NCBI RefSeq assembly: GCF_037094685.1
Contig: NZ_CP146614.1
Location: 372,001-436,000 of the forward strand
Length of the DNA: 64,000 nucleotides
Source of the DNA: Massilia sp. METH4
GTDB lineage: Bacteria > Pseudomonadota > Gammaproteobacteria > Burkholderiales > Burkholderiaceae_D
Direction of reading: 5' to 3'
In this document: piece after piece, positions 25,236 through 34,752 of the stretch
Numbering within the stretch: the stretch's first letter is position 1
Layout: each line of letters starts with the position of its first letter
Program-made: the position numbers and the translations under genes
Notes under the pieces: generated by a model
The model's database searches: none
What the model saw: the letters and a program-made list of their open reading frames with translations, nothing else
What the model was told of the DNA's origin: nothing

Positions 25236-27364
25236 GTCACCCGGATCGTCTTCGATTCCGGAATCTCGGCATGCGAGAGCACCTTCAACTGCGGCAGCGC
25301 CCGGCGCAGGAAGCGCGACAGCAGCGGCCGCAGCGGGCCGGGCACGAGCAGCACCGGGTTGACGCCCAGCGCTTCCTGTTGCATGGCGGCCTGGGCAGCC
25401 TGCTGGGCGATCGTATCGGCCAGACCCGGCTCGATGCCGGCGCCATCGACGCCGCCCTGGGCCAGCGCCTGCATCAGCAGCCGCTCCAGGCGGTTGTCGA
25501 GCGTCATCACGGACAGTTCGCCATTGCCCGGGAACAGTTGCTGGACGATCGCCCGGCCCAGCGCGATACGCACCAGCGCCGTCAATTCGTTTGGATCCTG
25601 CGTGTGCGCCGTGTGCTCGGCCAGCGCCTCGATGATGGTGCGCATGTCCCGGATGTGCACGCCTTCCGCCAGCAGGTTCTGCAGCACCTTCTGCAGCGCC
25701 GACAGCGAGATCGTCTTCGGCACCAGGTCTTCCACCAGCTTCGGCGCTTCCTTGCCCAGGTGATCGAGCAGTGCCTGCACCTCGCCGCGGCCCAGCAATT
25801 CGGAAGCATGCGACGTGATCAGGTGGTTCAGGTGCGTGGCGACGACGGTGCCCGCGTCGACGACCGTAAAGCCCATGCCCTGCGCCTGGTCGCGCAGGCT
25901 GGCGTCGATCCACACGGCCGGCAGGCCGAAGGCGGGGTCGGTGGTGGCCAGGCCCGGCAGCGTGCCGCTGGCCATGCCGGGGTTGATGGCCAGGAATTGC
26001 CCGTTGAAGGCTTCCCCGGTGCCCACCTCCACGCCCTTCAGGGTGATGCGGTAGGCCGATGGCTTCAGTTCCAGGTTGTCGCGGATGTGCACCGGCGGAG
26101 CGAGGAAGCCCACTTCCTGCGCGAACTTCTTGCGGATGCCCTTGATGCGCTTGAGCAGCTCGCCGCTTTGCGCCTTGTCCACGAGCGGAATCAGGCGGTA
26201 GCCCACTTCGAGACCCAGCGTGTCGACGGCCATCACATCGTTCCAGGTGGCCTCTTCGCTCTCGGCCGCGGCGCCGCCCTGCCCGGCCGCCGAGGGGCCG
26301 CCCGAGGGTGCGCCGCCCGGCGCGGCGCCCGGACCGGCCGGGCCGGCCATGCCGCCGCCCTCCTCGGCCGCACCGGCACGCTTGGCCAGCAGGTAGCCGC
26401 CACCGGCCAGCGCGCCGCCCAGCAGCAGGAACACGAGGTTTGGCATGCCCGGGATCAGGCCCAGGCCGCCGATGATGGCGGCGGTGATATACATCACCTG
26501 CGGCTTTGCGAACAGCTGGCCGACCAGCTGGGCGCCGATATCCTTCTCGGATGCCACGCGCGACACCACGGCACCGGCCGCCAGAGAAACGATCAGCGAG
26601 GGAATCTGCGCCACCAGGCCGTCGCCGATGGCCAGCAGCGTGTAGGTGCGCACCGCGTCGCCGAACGCCATATCGTGCATGATCAGGCCCACCAGCAGGC
26701 CGCCGACGATGTTGATCACGGTGACCAGGATGCCGGCGACCGCGTCGCCGCGCACGTATTTCGAGGCACCGTCCATCGCGCCGTAGAACTCGGCTTCCAT
26801 CGACACTTCGCTGCGGCGCTTCTTCGCCTCGGCCTCGCCGATCAGGCCGGCGTTCAGGTCGGCGTCGATCGCCATCTGCTTGCCGGGCAGCGCGTCCAGC
26901 GCGAAGCGGGCGCCCACCTCGGCAATCCGGCCCGCGCCCTTCGTCACCACCACGAAGTTGATGATGGTGAGGATGATGAAGACCACGATACCGACCGTGT
27001 AGTTGCCGCCGATCAGGAAGTGGCCGAAGGCCTCGACGACCTTGCCGGCCGCGTCCGGCCCGGTGTGCCCCTCGGTCAGCACGATGCGGGTGGAAGCCAC
27101 GTTCAGCGCCAGGCGCAGCATCGTCGTGAGCAGCAGCACGATCGGGAAGGCCATGAAGTCCAGCGGCTTCACCGTGTACAGCGCGGTCAGCAGCACGATC
27201 ACGGAAATGGCGATATTGAAGCTGAAGAACAGGTCGAGGATGAATGCCGGCAACGGCAGGATCATCATCGCCAGCAGCATGATGATCAGGATCGGCGCGG
27301 CCAGGGTCTGGACATTCCCGCCGGTGACATTGTTCATCCAGCCGGGCATCTTGAGCGCTTGCAT
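25214..27364 (-). CDS. flhA: Flagellar export gate protein FlhA
   Basis: FlhA forms the nonameric export-gate ring that receives export chaperones and FliJ. The 716-residue product has eight predicted membrane segments in its first 340 residues and the conserved cytoplasmic loop with GAGRIAEVGARFALDALPGK and DLNAGLIGEAEAKKRR. A Gly/Pro-rich stretch (about 345-370) sits where the membrane part passes into the cytoplasmic domain, longer than in enterics. The C-terminal domain with EQLFPGNG-like and LSRFLRRALPQLKVLSHAEI segments is complete. It follows flhB by 34 bases. Confidence 0.97.
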   Translation of the reverse strand: MQALKMPGWMNNVTGGNVQTLAAPILIIMLLAMMILPLPAFILDLFFSFNIAISVIVLLTALYTVKPLDFMAFPIVLLLTTMLRLALNVASTRIVLTEGHTGPDAAGKVVEAFGHFLIGGNYTVGIVVFIILTIINFVVVTKGAGRIAEVGARFALDALPGKQMAIDADLNAGLIGEAEAKKRRSEVSMEAEFYGAMDGASKYVRGDAVAGILVTVINIVGGLLVGLIMHDMAFGDAVRTYTLLAIGDGLVAQIPSLIVSLAAGAVVSRVASEKDIGAQLVGQLFAKPQVMYITAAIIGGLGLIPGMPNLVFLLLGGALAGGGYLLAKRAGAAEEGGGMAGPAGPGAAPGGAPSGGPSAAGQGGAAAESEEATWNDVMAVDTLGLEVGYRLIPLVDKAQSGELLKRIKGIRKKFAQEVGFLAPPVHIRDNLELKPSAYRITLKGVEVGTGEAFNGQFLAINPGMASGTLPGLATTDPAFGLPAVWIDASLRDQAQGMGFTVVDAGTVVATHLNHLITSHASELLGRGEVQALLDHLGKEAPKLVEDLVPKTISLSALQKVLQNLLAEGVHIRDMRTIIEALAEHTAHTQDPNELTALVRIALGRAIVQQLFPGNGELSVMTLDNRLERLLMQALAQGGVDGAGIEPGLADTIAQQAAQAAMQQEALGVNPVLLVPGPLRPLLSRFLRRALPQLKVLSHAEIPESKTIRVTALVGNT

Positions 27365-27398
27365 CGTGTTCTTCCCTCTTTACCTGTGTCGTTGCCGG

Positions 27399-28544
27399 TT
27401 ACTGCGCCGGCTTGGCGTTGTTCGGGTCCATGTCGGCCGGCACGTCCAGCTTCGTCGGCCGGTCCGGGTAATGGCCGCCCGGCCGGTAGGCGCGCAGCTG
27501 GTACACATAGGCCAGCACCTCGGCCACGGCCGCGTAGAGCCGCTGCGGGATCTCGTCGCCGATGTCGGTGTGCTTGTGCAGCGCACGGGCCAGCGCCGGC
27601 GCTTCCAGGATTGCCACCTTGTTTTCCTTGGCCAGCTCGCGGATCTTCGCGGCCACCGCGTCCGTGCCCTTCGCCACCACCTTCGGCGCGCCCTTCGAGC
27701 CATCGGCGTACTTCAGGGCCACCGCGTAGTGGGTCGGGTTGGTGACCACCACGTCGGCCGTCGGTACGTCCTGCATCATGCGGCGGCGCGCCATCTCGCG
27801 CTGCATCTGCCGGATCTTGCCCTTGATCTGCGGGTTGCCGTCCGACTCCTTCGATTCCTGGATCATTTCCTGGCGCGTCATCTTCATCTTGTTCGCGTAA
27901 TGCCAGATCTGGTACGGCGCATCGATGAGGGCGATGAAGCCCAGCGCTGCCACGAGGATCAGGAAGCTCATCGCCAGCATGTCCAGCATGTGGGCAAAGC
28001 CTTCGTTGGCCGGCTCGGTCGGCAGCCCGAAAATCGCGTCCTTGTAGCGCATCACGACCATGTAGGCGACGGCGCCCACGACAATCGTCTTGAGGATGGC
28101 CTTGACCAGCTCGACCAGCGCATTCTTCGACACCATGTTGGTGATGCCGTTGATCGGATTGAGCTTGCTGAACTTGGGCATGAAGCCCTTGGCTGTGAAC
28201 AGCCAGCCACCCACCAGCACCGGCGAGGCGATCGCCACCAGCATCACGGCCAGGCCCAGCGGCAGGAAGGTGACCAGCACCTGCACCACGTCGGCCAGGA
28301 TGCGGTGGCCCAGCACGTCCATGTCGAACACCTGTTCGCGTGTGAGCGACAGGCCGGATGCGAGCGTGGCCGACAGCTGGCGCGCCATGGTGGAGCCGAA
28401 GATGTACAGGCCGGCCCCCGCGGCCATGAGCACGGTGAACGTCGCGACTTCGCGCGAGCGGGGAACGTCGCCTTCCTCACGCGCCTGCTGGAGGCGCCTC
28501 TCTGACGCTGGTTCTGTCTTTTCGGCTTCGCTGTCTTCTGCCAT
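27399..28544 (-). CDS. flhB: Flagellar export switch protein FlhB
   Basis: FlhB controls the switch of export specificity from hook to filament subunits. The 381-residue product starts MAEDSEAEKTEPASERRLQQ and has four membrane segments between about 30 and 215. It carries the autocleavage site NPTH near residues 268-271 within VVTNPTHYAVALKY. The C-terminal tail is polar. It is the first gene of the leftward run flhB-flhA-flhF-flhG-fliA-motC-motD. Confidence 0.97.
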   Translation of the reverse strand: MAEDSEAEKTEPASERRLQQAREEGDVPRSREVATFTVLMAAGAGLYIFGSTMARQLSATLASGLSLTREQVFDMDVLGHRILADVVQVLVTFLPLGLAVMLVAIASPVLVGGWLFTAKGFMPKFSKLNPINGITNMVSKNALVELVKAILKTIVVGAVAYMVVMRYKDAIFGLPTEPANEGFAHMLDMLAMSFLILVAALGFIALIDAPYQIWHYANKMKMTRQEMIQESKESDGNPQIKGKIRQMQREMARRRMMQDVPTADVVVTNPTHYAVALKYADGSKGAPKVVAKGTDAVAAKIRELAKENKVAILEAPALARALHKHTDIGDEIPQRLYAAVAEVLAYVYQLRAYRPGGHYPDRPTKLDVPADMDPNNAKPAQ

Positions 28545-29076
28545 CGGGTGCTCCGGAATGCCTCGCTATGATTCAGGAAGCATTGTCGGGGAAGGTGGCG
28601 GAGAACGAAGATCGAAACAGCGGGGGAAACGCGGAGCTGTTTGGTGTTTCAACTGCGCAACACTTTTCAGAAAGGAAACGCGAGGATCACCTCGCAAAGG
28701 CCGATTTTTGATCGTATAGGACGTTCCGGCTGGAAATGTTGCCGATCCGAATGTAGATTCTCGGTATGCATTCAGTAGTTGACGTGTATCCACAACAATG
28801 GCTGAGGATAATGTGCGACACCTTCGGCACGATTGGAACACGATTCCTCGTCGGTGAGAAAACGTGGCACCCTTCCCACTCGGATCAAGTCGCCGAGACT
28901 TGAACACAGGGTTGTACCCGTGCAGCTCGGCCTGGCTGGCAAGTAAACGCCGCGCAGCTCGAAGAGTGGATGAAATAGATGATTCGAATAGCGGACCGCG
29001 TTTTGCCACCGGGTCCGTTTGACAAGACCCGGTTCGCTGCCGGGGCATCTTCAACTTTTTTAGGAGTGGGTCTCTC
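28545..29076. other. Intergenic region between flhB and the DUF4214 gene
   Basis: These 532 bases between divergent genes contain no convincing ORF. A small hairpin GCGAGG-ATCA-CCTCGC lies at 28680-28695, and ATGTGCGACACC near 28811-28822 resembles one arm of the hairpin-repeat family without its partner. The right end holds the ribosome-binding site AGGAG (about 29062-29066) of the next gene. Promoters for both sides should be here; I could not assign them. Confidence 0.6.
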
Positions 29077-30135
29077 ATGTACGAAACCAATCAGACCGAC
29101 GTGACGAACGCCTTGACCACGGCCTCACCGGAAGTCTTCAACTCGGCCACGATCGACAGCATCATGTCGCTGGTGATTTCCGGCGGTGATACGGTAATCG
29201 CCGCGGAACAGGTTGCCGCCACGGACAACCAGATCGTTACCGTTGCTCCGGGCACGGAGCTCGCGTTCGTGACCGTTTCCGACCTCACCGTCACCAATGT
29301 GACTGTCGCCTCCGACATTCCCGTCGTGCTGTTCCAGGGTGCGGCCGGCGTAAACGCCACATTCAATGTCCCGGTACCGACCGCGGGACAGGATCTCTCC
29401 GCGAGCGCGGTGCAGGGCGCGCCGGGCGACCCGATCGAACGGTTCATCGCGGGGACGGCTGGAAACGACAACATCACGATCCTCGACGCGATGGCTACCC
29501 AGGTCGTGGCCGGCAACGGCGACACGATCAATGCCGGCACGGGCTTTACGATCGTCACCGCGGCGCAAGGCAGCAGCATCGTCGCGGGTGGCGGCGACAC
29601 GATCATTGCGACAGCGGGGACCGACGAAGACTTCACGATTACCGAAGGGACCGGCACGGTAGCTATTGTCAACAATACCAGCGGACTTGCCGTCGACATT
29701 TCGAACGTGCAGTACGTCCAGCTCGATGGTGGCGACGCGCTGATCTTCGCGGATGACATGGCGCAGGCAACCGTGGCGAACCTGTACCAGGCACTGTTTG
29801 GCCGAACGGCCGATGCGGGCGGCCTGGAGTATTGGTTCGACCAGGCGGATGCGGGCGTGTGGATCGGCCAGATCGGGAACTTCTTCACGACGTCGGCGGA
29901 GTACACTGGAGGCGGCCTGACCAATGAACAGTTCGTCGAATCGCTTTACCTGAACGGCCTCGGTCGAGCGGCGGATGCGGGTGGCCTGACATACTGGTCC
30001 AGTTTGCTCAACACGGCCGCTGCCACGCGCGGCGAGGTCGCGGCGGGGATTGCAATGGCCGCTGCCGACCCCGCGTCGGGCGAGGTGAACGTGATCGGCT
30101 CGGTCACCGTCGTGGAGGGCATCGATCTGGGATAA
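29077..30135 (+). CDS. DUF4214-domain protein, probably secreted
   Basis: The 352-residue product is acidic, rich in Thr, Ala, Gly, Val and Asp, with almost no Lys or Cys, the composition of secreted repeat proteins. Residues 1-225 hold beta-strand repeats, including GNDNITI, GNGDTINAGTG and GGGDTIIATAG, which loosely resemble RTX-type repeats. Residues about 229-320 hold two copies of a DUF4214-type unit: LYQALFGRTADAGGLEYW and LYLNGLGRAADAGGLTYW. There is no N-terminal signal peptide, so type I secretion is inferred. An AGGAG site precedes the ATG and a strong terminator follows. Confidence 0.82.
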   Translation: MYETNQTDVTNALTTASPEVFNSATIDSIMSLVISGGDTVIAAEQVAATDNQIVTVAPGTELAFVTVSDLTVTNVTVASDIPVVLFQGAAGVNATFNVPVPTAGQDLSASAVQGAPGDPIERFIAGTAGNDNITILDAMATQVVAGNGDTINAGTGFTIVTAAQGSSIVAGGGDTIIATAGTDEDFTITEGTGTVAIVNNTSGLAVDISNVQYVQLDGGDALIFADDMAQATVANLYQALFGRTADAGGLEYWFDQADAGVWIGQIGNFFTTSAEYTGGGLTNEQFVESLYLNGLGRAADAGGLTYWSSLLNTAAATRGEVAAGIAMAAADPASGEVNVIGSVTVVEGIDLG

Positions 30136-30142
30136 CAGTCTC

Positions 30143-32197
30143 ATGCCAATGAAAGGGGGCCCCGCCCCCTTTTTCCTGTCGACCTGCACGCCCCGCTTGC
30201 GCGACGATGCACTGCTGACCCGGGCGCTGGAAATGTTCAAGGCAGGCCACCTCGCCGATGCGCTGGTGGCCGCGGAGTACGTTTGCCGGCGCTTTCCCCA
30301 GAAAAGCATTCCCGCCATGCTGCGCGCGAAAGTGCTGCAGACCGGCTACCCATTTCTGGCCGCGCGCGCATGGCACGCGGCATGGCTGTCGGACGCCGAA
30401 AATCCCGTGCTGCAAGACGCGATGCTGCAGAGCTGGCTGCAGGATGGCGGCCGCGCCGACGTGGCCAGCCTCGGCCCCGCCTTCCTTCCCGCCCGCTGCC
30501 GCGAAGGCAAGCATGCCAGCCTGCTGCCACTGCTGCGCGCGGCTGGCGTCGCTCACACTGGCGCGTGCTGGAAAGCAGGCGACGCCATCGAAGGCATGGT
30601 GTTCCAGGGCGGCATGGTGTTCCAGGGCGGCACGGCGCCGCGCGCCACACTGCTGCTCTCGGACGAAACCCGGCAATTTCGCCTCGAGGTGCCAGCCGAC
30701 GGCAGCCGCTTCCGGCTGGCCTGCCCGCGGCCCGGCGCCGTCTGGTCCCTGACCCTGGTGGAGCCCGACGGACAACAACAACTTCTGCCGGGATCACCCC
30801 TGGCGTTCTATGAGCCGCCGACCATGCAGGCACGCGCTCCGGCGGAAGATGGCGCGCGACCGCGACCGGTCTCGATCGTCATTCCCGTCTATCGCGAACT
30901 GGCTCTGGTACAGGCGTGCCTGAACAGTGTGCTTGCCAGCCTGAACGCCAACGCCACCCCTGCCCGCGTGGTGGTGGTCGATGACGCCAGCCCCGAGCCG
31001 GCACTGTCGGCATGGCTCGACAAGCAGGCCGCGGCGGGGCGGATCAAGCTGCTGCGCAATCCATGCAATCTTGGATTCATCGAAACGACGAACCGCGGCA
31101 TGCGCGAATTCCCCGACCATGACGTGCTGCTGCTCAATGCCGACACACAGGTGCATGGCAACTGGATCGACCGGCTCGCCAGCGCGCTGTATGCCGCGCC
31201 CGATATCGCTTCCGTCACGCCGTGGACCAATAACGGCGAGATCAGCAGCTTCCCCGTCATGAGCCAGGCCGCACCGGCACCCGACGCGCGCGAGCTTGCC
31301 GCACTGGACGGCGCGGCCGCGGTGGTTCACGCGGCCGGCGGCAGCAGCGATATCGAACTCCCATCGTGCTGCGGTTTCACGATGCTGATCCGCCGCTGCG
31401 TGCTCGACGGGGTCGGCATGCTCGACGGCACCGCCCTCGTGCGCGGCTACGGCGAGGAAGTCGACTGGTGCATGCGGGCGCGCACCGCCGGCTGGCGCCA
31501 TGTGCAGGCGACCGGCGTCTTCGTCGCGCATGCGGGCACCGTGTCGTTCCGCGCCGAGAAATCGCTTCGCGTGGCGCAAAACCGCACCGTGGTAAAGGCA
31601 CGGTATCCATCGTTCTATCCCGAATTCGCGGCATTCCGGCGCGATGACCCGCTCCGCAAGGCGCGCCTCGCACTGCGCACCGGGCTGGCGCGGTCCGGCG
31701 CCGCCGCGTGGCTGCGCAAGGCCGAAGCCGCGCAAGCCACCGCGGCCCTGCCGAACACGGTGGCAAAGAAGCCCTTGCCGGCCGTGCTCCCGGCACTGCG
31801 GGCCTCCTGCCAGCGCATCGCCGTCTGGCGCCACGGTACCTCGGCGCGCGGGGTGCACCATACACTCGCGCTTGCCAGGGCGATCGCCGGCCAGCCCGGT
31901 TCGCAGCTGCGCTTGCTCGTGTTCGGTGATTGCAGCGAAGCACTGTGGCACACCGGCGTGGTCGACCATGTTCCGGCCAGTGGCGATGCCCTTCCCTTGT
32001 TGGACGACGTGCGCGTGCTCCAGGCGGCCGGCTGCGGTATCGTGCTGTCCGATGACCCGGCAGGCCTGCCGACCAGGCTGCGCGTCGTGTCGCTCGACGA
32101 CACTTTCGATCCCGCATCCTGGCTTGCGAACTGGCATGGTCAAGCCAGGTACGATGACCGCCTGATGAATTCGAAAAATGGAAGCGATGAAAACTGA
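30143..32197 (+). CDS. Multidomain family 2 glycosyltransferase
   Basis: The 684-residue frame has a helical TPR-like N-terminus (LLTRALEMFKAGHLADALVA), a beta-rich module (about 150-225) and a GT2 catalytic domain. The catalytic domain starts near residue 242 with SIVIPVYRELALVQACLNSV, has NADTQVHGNW as acceptor/metal region and GYGEEVDWCMR as the catalytic acidic motif. A C-terminal domain of about 130 residues follows, with RIAVWRHGTSARGVHHTLA. It contains a tandem duplication MVFQGG-MVFQGG. The start is uncertain: the ATG at 30143 precedes a terminator hairpin, so TTG 30197 or ATG 30232 may be used. The sugar and acceptor are unknown. Confidence 0.85.
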   Translation: MPMKGGPAPFFLSTCTPRLRDDALLTRALEMFKAGHLADALVAAEYVCRRFPQKSIPAMLRAKVLQTGYPFLAARAWHAAWLSDAENPVLQDAMLQSWLQDGGRADVASLGPAFLPARCREGKHASLLPLLRAAGVAHTGACWKAGDAIEGMVFQGGMVFQGGTAPRATLLLSDETRQFRLEVPADGSRFRLACPRPGAVWSLTLVEPDGQQQLLPGSPLAFYEPPTMQARAPAEDGARPRPVSIVIPVYRELALVQACLNSVLASLNANATPARVVVVDDASPEPALSAWLDKQAAAGRIKLLRNPCNLGFIETTNRGMREFPDHDVLLLNADTQVHGNWIDRLASALYAAPDIASVTPWTNNGEISSFPVMSQAAPAPDARELAALDGAAAVVHAAGGSSDIELPSCCGFTMLIRRCVLDGVGMLDGTALVRGYGEEVDWCMRARTAGWRHVQATGVFVAHAGTVSFRAEKSLRVAQNRTVVKARYPSFYPEFAAFRRDDPLRKARLALRTGLARSGAAAWLRKAEAAQATAALPNTVAKKPLPAVLPALRASCQRIAVWRHGTSARGVHHTLALARAIAGQPGSQLRLLVFGDCSEALWHTGVVDHVPASGDALPLLDDVRVLQAAGCGIVLSDDPAGLPTRLRVVSLDDTFDPASWLANWHGQARYDDRLMNSKNGSDEN
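30152..30174 (+). terminator. Intrinsic terminator after the DUF4214 gene
   Basis: AAAGGGGGC (30152-30160), loop CCC, GCCCCCTTT (30164-30172), then TT. A 9-bp stem rich in GC followed by a T-run starts 16 bases after the DUF4214 stop codon. It overlaps the nominal start of the next gene. Confidence 0.75.
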
Positions 32198-34547
32198 CGT
32201 GTCCCTCGACCTTCCCCCGGACTCCTCAGCCCGGCGCTGGCATGGCGCAATCGAAGGCCTTTGCAATGGCCTCCTGTACGGCTGGGCCCTCGATCGCGGG
32301 CGGCCCCACGCACGGGTCGTAGTGGAGATCTGTCTCGACGGCGTGCCGCGCGTATCCGCCACGGCGGACGTTGCGCGTACCGACCTCGCCCAGACCTTCA
32401 CCGCCTTGCACCCCAATGCCGATGTGTGCCACGGATTCGTTGCCGATCTCAAGTCCCTTCCCGAGGGCATGGCGGGTATTCTTTCGGCACGCGTCGCCAA
32501 CCTGGACGTCATGCTCCCTGGCAGTTTCGCGCTGGACGATGCGACAGTCCCTCCGCCGCCCGCGCTCAGTCTTGTCTGGGGAGACGGCGGCCTGCGCTTG
32601 TTCGGCTGGGCAGTCGATCCTCTCGACCCGCGCAGCACGACCACCGTGCGCGCCTACATTGGCGAGGAAATGGTGGCGCAAGCCACGGCGGACCTGATGC
32701 TGCCGGCGGCACGCGCGTATGTCGAAGGCGCGCATGGATTCGACCTGGCGTTACCGGCTACGCTGGCGGACGGCCGGACGCACTCGGTGCGCGTAATGGA
32801 CGACAATGGCGTTGAACTGAACGGCAGCCCGGTACTGGCGTGCTGCGCGCTCGACGGCATGGCCGCGCTCTTGCCCGCCGATACGGACAAACTGACCCTT
32901 GAACTTGCGGCCATGTACGAGCGCCGTGTCCCGCGCAGCCTGCCGATGAACGCATGGCCGCAATGGTCGGCCCGCTTCGACCAGGCACCGCCCGAGCCGC
33001 TGCCGGCAGCCGTTGCCTCGTTCAGGACCGCCGTTCTCATTACCGGCGAGCCGGATGCGAGGGCAATCGAGCGCACCAGGGCAAGCCTGGAACGGCAGGG
33101 GGTCGCCATCCGTGTCTTTACCGCGTCCCCCTTTTCCGCATTGTTGGCCGAGGCGCTATCGGCAGGCTGCGACGTCATTGCTTGCATTCGCGCCGGCGAT
33201 ACACTTGCTCCGGCCGCGCTCGCCCATGCGCTGGCAGGATTCGCATTGCCGCATGCCCGGGTGGTGTACACCGATAGCGAGCAGGACGGCACGCCGTGGT
33301 TCAAGCCCGCCTGGGATCCCGACTATGCATTGGCTACTGATTATCCGCTGGAGCTGCTGCTCGTGCACCGGTCCGTCGCGCAAGTCCTGCCCAGGCCGGA
33401 CAGCCAGGCGCAGTTTGCCTGGTCGTCGCTGGCGAGCGCATGGGCGCACGGCGAGCAGGCGATCGTGCACGTGCCGCGCGTGCTGTACCAGGTCAACTCC
33501 CCGTTCACGGAACAGGAGCGTGCCGGCCGTGCCGCGGCTGCCGCGCGGGCGATCCGGGCCATGGAACCGGCCGTCGCGCTGGACGTGTCAGATCGCATTG
33601 CACCGGACTTGGCCATGCCTTCCCGCCGAGTTCGCGCGGCATTGCCACCCGGCGCGCGGGAGCTGATAGTCAGCCTCGTCATTCCAACGCGCGACCGCGC
33701 AGACCTGCTGAAGCGCTGCATCGACAGTATCGAACGGTTCACGGCCTGGCCCAGTCTGGAGATCATCGTCATCGACAATGGCTCGGTCGAGCAGGCGACA
33801 CACGACTATTTCGCCGAAATCGCGCAGCATGGCGTGCGCATCATGCCGATGCCCGGTCCGTTCAACTATGCGGACCTGAACAACCGGGCTGTCGCGCTCG
33901 CAACCGGCGATATCGTCGGGCTCGTCAACAATGACATCGAAGCCTTGCATGACGGCTGGCTGGAGGAAATCGTTGCCCAGTTGTCGCGGCCCGGTGTCGG
34001 TGCCGTCGGCGCCAAGCTTCTATGGCCGAACGGCATGGTGCAGCACGGCGGTGTGCTGGTAGGCGTGGGCAACGCCGCCGGGCATTTCGGCAATCTGCTG
34101 GCTGATGCCGACTGGGGTGACCACGGGCGCAACCAGCTGGTTCACCGGGTGAGCGGCTGCACGGCCGCCTGCCTGTTTCTGCGCAGGCAGGATTACCTGG
34201 AGCTGGGCGGCATGGACGCGCTGGCGTTCCCCGTCGCGTTCAACGACGTCGATCTGTGCCTGAGGATGCGCGCTTCCGGCAAGGCTATCATCTGGACACC
34301 GCACGCCAAACTGCTGCACGCCGAATCGGCCAGCCGGGGAAACGAAGATACGCCGCAGAAGCGCGCGCGCGCGCGCCGTGAAACCGAACAGTTGCGCCGG
34401 CGCTGGGGTCCCCTGCTGTTGCAGGACCCGGCCTACCATCCGAGCTTGAGCCTCGATCCGAACAGCCACGCCTTCGGCGGCCTTGCGCTGCCACCACGCC
34501 CGCGCGTGCCCCGCACAGGAGCGCTGGTCGATTTCAATGCAGGGTGA
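32178..34547 (+). CDS. Large family 2 glycosyltransferase with tandem beta modules
   Basis: The 789-residue product has two tandem beta-rich modules at about 15-115 and 130-230. Each carries a GWA-D signature: LYGWALDRGRPHARVVVEI and LFGWAVDPLDPRSTTTVRA. A degenerate GT-A-like region follows (285-470). The catalytic GT2 domain starts near residue 496 with SLVIPTRDRADLLKRCIDSI, with FNYADLNNRAVALATGDIVG, the metal-site stretch LVNNDIEALHDGWLEE and the acidic motif FNDVDLCLRMR. The arrangement resembles O-antigen or S-layer glycan transferases. It overlaps the previous gene by 20 bases. A second ATG at 32187 is also possible. Confidence 0.87.
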   Translation: MEAMKTDVSLDLPPDSSARRWHGAIEGLCNGLLYGWALDRGRPHARVVVEICLDGVPRVSATADVARTDLAQTFTALHPNADVCHGFVADLKSLPEGMAGILSARVANLDVMLPGSFALDDATVPPPPALSLVWGDGGLRLFGWAVDPLDPRSTTTVRAYIGEEMVAQATADLMLPAARAYVEGAHGFDLALPATLADGRTHSVRVMDDNGVELNGSPVLACCALDGMAALLPADTDKLTLELAAMYERRVPRSLPMNAWPQWSARFDQAPPEPLPAAVASFRTAVLITGEPDARAIERTRASLERQGVAIRVFTASPFSALLAEALSAGCDVIACIRAGDTLAPAALAHALAGFALPHARVVYTDSEQDGTPWFKPAWDPDYALATDYPLELLLVHRSVAQVLPRPDSQAQFAWSSLASAWAHGEQAIVHVPRVLYQVNSPFTEQERAGRAAAAARAIRAMEPAVALDVSDRIAPDLAMPSRRVRAALPPGARELIVSLVIPTRDRADLLKRCIDSIERFTAWPSLEIIVIDNGSVEQATHDYFAEIAQHGVRIMPMPGPFNYADLNNRAVALATGDIVGLVNNDIEALHDGWLEEIVAQLSRPGVGAVGAKLLWPNGMVQHGGVLVGVGNAAGHFGNLLADADWGDHGRNQLVHRVSGCTAACLFLRRQDYLELGGMDALAFPVAFNDVDLCLRMRASGKAIIWTPHAKLLHAESASRGNEDTPQKRARARRETEQLRRRWGPLLLQDPAYHPSLSLDPNSHAFGGLALPPRPRVPRTGALVDFNAG

Positions 34548-34752
34548 TGAGGTACACCGCGCTGCGCGACCGCAGTTTCCCGCCTGGCAGGATATAGTTG
34601 CGGTGGAGTTGGCCGGCAACTGCGCGTTTCGCAGCCAGGACGAAGCGAGGCCGCGCGCGCTTGCGCCCGGCTACGATTACGATCCGAAGGCAGCCGGCGG
34701 TTGCCGCTGCCTTGTACACACCTCCTTTCTCACCTATGAAACCGTTTGAAAG

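Noticed and set aside
24923..27745. Long open frame antisense to flhA
   Set aside because: Lies opposite a strongly conserved gene, His/Gln/Arg-rich translation without any family pattern; a coding shadow.
34548..34752. Possible small gene between two glycosyltransferase genes
   Set aside because: Short open frames are present on both strands, but none has a ribosome-binding site or a family-like sequence.
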